Shown: positions 33,515 to 35,737 of the stretch, piece after piece
How positions within the stretch are numbered: position 1 is the stretch's first letter
Layout of the letters: each line of letters opens with the position of its first letter
Assembly (NCBI GenBank): GCA_039024315.1
Contig: JBCCQN010000069.1
Span: 1-35,737 of the forward strand
Direction of reading: 5' to 3'
From: JBCAWW01 sp039024315
GTDB taxonomy: Bacteria; Bacteroidota; Bacteroidia; J057
DNA length: 35,737 nt
Position numbers and translations under genes: made by a program
The notes under the pieces: generated by a model
The model's database searches: none
Told to the model about the DNA's origin: nothing
The model's input: only the letters and a program-made list of their open reading frames with translations

Positions 33515-35302
33515 ATGAAGATCAAATTGTTCCTAATAAATGCCTCGCTAAGCTTATACCTAATTGGGTTGTTCACTACCATTGGTGGATCAATACAAAT
33601 AGGGGCAGTTTCAGTGCTTGTAGGTGCTGCGATGCTAATCGCTAGTTGCTTGCTACAGTTAGCGCAATCCTATCGACAATCTAAAATTTGGACATGGCAA
33701 ATGCTAGGTTTTGGCATTGCCTTGCTAGCACTTGTAACCATCTTTTTTCACGGCTTTAGTTTTTCTTTAGGCATGATGATGGCATTTAGGGTCCAAGTCT
33801 TTACCAGTCTATACCTAGCAAGTGGCTTTACTGTACCGATCCTTTTTTTCTTTTTTAGTAGCAAGAGTGCGGCGGCTGAAGACAAGCGTTGGATAAAAAT
33901 CGGAGTATCCGTTGGAGCGGTACTAGGTTTGCTGGGATTGCTCGGCTATAGCAGGATTATTCCATTTCCTACTCAGGCTATCTTTTACAGTTGGGTGTTT
34001 GTACTCCTCTTTTATTTGATTTTTCTAACAAAAAAATACTTTGCCACCAAAGACGAAAGGGACAAACGGGAGAATCTTAAGCTACTGCTTATTTCATTTT
34101 TATTCCTAGGATTTTGGGGATTTAGATTTCTGATATCCTCGCCTCTGCAAGATGGCTTAATCAAAGCGGCCGTACATTTTGGCTTTATCCCACTGTTTAT
34201 CTTGCCTTTAAGCATCATTACTGTCAGGAAAAACTACCCCTATATCGTATTTCTATTCTATTTCATTCTGCTAGATTTCTTTTTCATTCAATTTGATGCC
34301 ACCTTCAATTACTTAGTAAATGTAGGGCTAAATGATTGCGAGGGTTATGAGTTGGCGACGGATTTTCCTACCAATACTGATCCGGGCCTTCCTTTAAACG
34401 AGTTGATGCAGGAAGTTTCCCATGAAGAATTAGAGGAGATTCTCTTAGAATGGAAAGAGAAGGACTTTTCGCCTAAAGGCATTGAGGTAGTGTATCAAGC
34501 AGAATTACCCAATGGGGACTCGGTCAAAGTCATCTCCCATTTAGTCAATGGCAAAAAACACTTTGGGGCGATCCGGATTCCCGATCAGCTTGATATAACA
34601 AATGCCCCAATATTGATGGTATTAGAGGGAGGCGGCACCGGACTTGATATCACGAAGTTAAACAGAATTACTCAAGCTAGATGTGCTGAGCAAAGTGATC
34701 AGTACATCTCCATTTTGCCTTCCTACCGAGGGTGCATACTCAGAGGTGATGGTTTTTGCTTCAGATCTGAGGGCTATTTTGGAGACCCATGGTTAGGGCC
34801 AGCAGAGGATGCAACGGCTTTTTTGGAGGCGGTAATAAAATATTGCGATAAGCCAGACAGCACCAAAGTACTCGCTATGGGGATTAGTAGAGGGGCGACT
34901 GTCGCTTTGATTATGGGAGGCCTTACGGATAAATTGGATTACCTCATCTCGACTTCTACTCATACTAAGTTTTTAGATGAATATGTTGTTACCAATGAAA
35001 GAGTGGGTGCTTCTTACGCTCGCGCCTTCTTTACACCAGCCGATTCTCCCGCACAAATTCGGAAACGGATGATCGCTAGCTCCCCATATTTTTTTGCAGA
35101 TAAACTCCCGCCTTTTGAAGTGCATCAAGGAACCAAAGATGAACAAACTACGGTTTGGCATGCGCAGGTTTTACAAGATCGATTAAATGAAATCGGGCGG
35201 GATAGCAGTAGCTACAAGCTATTTATTTATGAAAATCAAGGGCACGGTTATAATGATGAACAGGCAGTGTGTCAATCATTGGCAAGCTTTATTGATAAAT
35301 GA
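33515..35302 (+). CDS. Polytopic membrane protein fused to an alpha/beta hydrolase
   Basis: 595 aa. The first about 265 residues contain eight or nine hydrophobic segments (for example about 6-27, 29-50, 62-80, 127-145, 150-170, 185-205, 218-236, 240-262). The soluble C-terminal part (about 310-595) is a prolyl-oligopeptidase/acyl-peptidase-like alpha/beta hydrolase: a strand ILMVLEGGGTG near the oxyanion loop, nucleophile Ser458 in GISRG, Asp542 in HQGTKDEQ and His577 in QGHGYND, so the triad is complete. LPSYRGCILRGDG resembles the PDYRGHG-type loop of the family. Such a fusion places a peptidase or esterase at the membrane; which side the catalytic part faces was not determined. The substrate is unknown. 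No partner gene is adjacent. Confidence 0.85.
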   Translation: MKIKLFLINASLSLYLIGLFTTIGGSIQIGAVSVLVGAAMLIASCLLQLAQSYRQSKIWTWQMLGFGIALLALVTIFFHGFSFSLGMMMAFRVQVFTSLYLASGFTVPILFFFFSSKSAAAEDKRWIKIGVSVGAVLGLLGLLGYSRIIPFPTQAIFYSWVFVLLFYLIFLTKKYFATKDERDKRENLKLLLISFLFLGFWGFRFLISSPLQDGLIKAAVHFGFIPLFILPLSIITVRKNYPYIVFLFYFILLDFFFIQFDATFNYLVNVGLNDCEGYELATDFPTNTDPGLPLNELMQEVSHEELEEILLEWKEKDFSPKGIEVVYQAELPNGDSVKVISHLVNGKKHFGAIRIPDQLDITNAPILMVLEGGGTGLDITKLNRITQARCAEQSDQYISILPSYRGCILRGDGFCFRSEGYFGDPWLGPAEDATAFLEAVIKYCDKPDSTKVLAMGISRGATVALIMGGLTDKLDYLISTSTHTKFLDEYVVTNERVGASYARAFFTPADSPAQIRKRMIASSPYFFADKLPPFEVHQGTKDEQTTVWHAQVLQDRLNEIGRDSSSYKLFIYENQGHGYNDEQAVCQSLASFIDK

Positions 35303-35428
35303 TCCATACCATAATGAACTCGCAAATACCGCTAATCTGATCGAAAGGCCACCCCTGGCTAAGGCAGCAGTTAGGGGGTAAATAGGTTGCGAACTAGTTT
35401 ATAATAAAAAGGCAGTGCCAAATAAGAT

Positions 35429-35470
35429 GTTGGATAAACAAAGCGAGATTATTTGCTCCGTTTATCCAAC
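35429..35470. terminator. Inverted repeat between convergent genes, possible bidirectional terminator
   Basis: GTTGGATAAAC (35429-35439) and GTTTATCCAAC (35460-35470) form a perfect 11-bp stem with a 20-nt loop. It lies between the membrane-hydrolase gene and the convergent SDR gene. The T tract after it (TTTGATT) is short. Confidence 0.45.
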
Positions 35471-35482
35471 TTTGATTAGCAT

Positions 35483-35737
35483 TTACCAGGCTATTTCTTC
35501 CCCTTGATGGACAAATTTTCCAGTAAAATCTGCAGAAGCTAAGTTGACGGAAGTCTTTGCCCCTTCAGGAGCTTCTAGCGGAGCATTATCGCCTCCTAAA
35601 TCCGTTTTTACCCAGCCTGGATGCGCAGAATTAACCTTGATATTGGAGTCTTTCAAAGCTGCGGCTAAATGTACGGTAAAGGAATTGAGTGCCGCTTTTG
35701 AGGCATTGTAGGCAAATGGCTTGATCCCGCTCCAAGG
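35483..35737 (-). CDS. Short-chain dehydrogenase/reductase, C-terminal part (cut by window edge)
   Basis: The last 84 codons are present; the stop is TAA at 35483-35485 and the frame runs off the right edge. The catalytic YNASK motif (Tyr at 35708-35710, Lys at 35696-35698) is followed by AALNSFTVHLAAALKDSNIKVNSAHPGWVKTDLGG, the typical helix and cofactor-loop of classical SDRs. It is an NAD(P)-dependent oxidoreductase. The Rossmann N-terminus is outside the window, so cofactor and substrate cannot be judged. Confidence 0.88.
   Translation of the reverse strand, partial: PWSGIKPFAYNASKAALNSFTVHLAAALKDSNIKVNSAHPGWVKTDLGGDNAPLEAPEGAKTSVNLASADFTGKFVHQGEEIAW

Overview
The window looks like a Bacteroidota chromosome, most likely a Saprospiraceae/Lewinella-type marine or soil bacterium (inference, no search was run). 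The reasons are a C-terminal T9SS type A sorting domain, secreted proteins combining SBBP-type propeller repeats with an S74 chaperone domain, a Reg_prop/Y_Y_Y sensor kinase, a DUF5916 protein, weak Shine-Dalgarno sites, and Bacteroides-type promoter boxes (TTG, about 20 nt, TAnnTTTG). There are no tRNA or rRNA genes, no CRISPR array and no intact transposase gene.

Layout: 1-7379 (+) holds two tandem paralogous secreted proteins with C-terminal S74 intramolecular chaperone/autoprotease domains; the first is cut by the left edge. 7599-10850 (-) is a large BNR/VPS10-like propeller protein. 11442-12428 (+) is a Gfo/Idh/MocA oxidoreductase. 12563-18220 (-) is a signalling block: a propeller sensor histidine kinase, an overlapping NarL/LuxR response regulator, and two small receiver-like proteins lacking canonical phosphorylation residues. 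18714-20352 (-) is an hppD (tyrosine catabolism)-marR pair with a double palindrome upstream that looks like its operator. 20561-24213 (+) is a DUF5916 protein followed by a Tat-exported Gfo/Idh/MocA protein, ending in a clear terminator. 24498-25055 (+) is a small lipoprotein and 25431-27128 (+) an acyl-CoA synthetase. 27531-32816 (-) carries a lipoprotein, a duplicated-propeller T9SS protein, a double SnoaL-like protein and an AraC regulator. 33515-35302 (+) is a polytopic membrane protein fused to an alpha/beta hydrolase. The right edge cuts an SDR gene (-).

The most unusual content is between the genes. Two interspersed repeat families fill almost every long gap. Family A is built from a short palindrome (CCGC-NNN-GCGG or CTGC-NNN-GCAG followed by AACG) plus longer conserved arms; its stems change in a compensatory way between copies, and two 228-230 bp copies are nearly identical. 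Family B is a roughly 90-130 bp element with imperfect inverted ends and an internal terminator-like hairpin, often next to stop codons. An exact match to the family A palindrome also lies in frame inside both S74 paralogs. These elements are the best candidates for something not yet described; REP/BIME-like or MITE-like behaviour is an inference from structure only.
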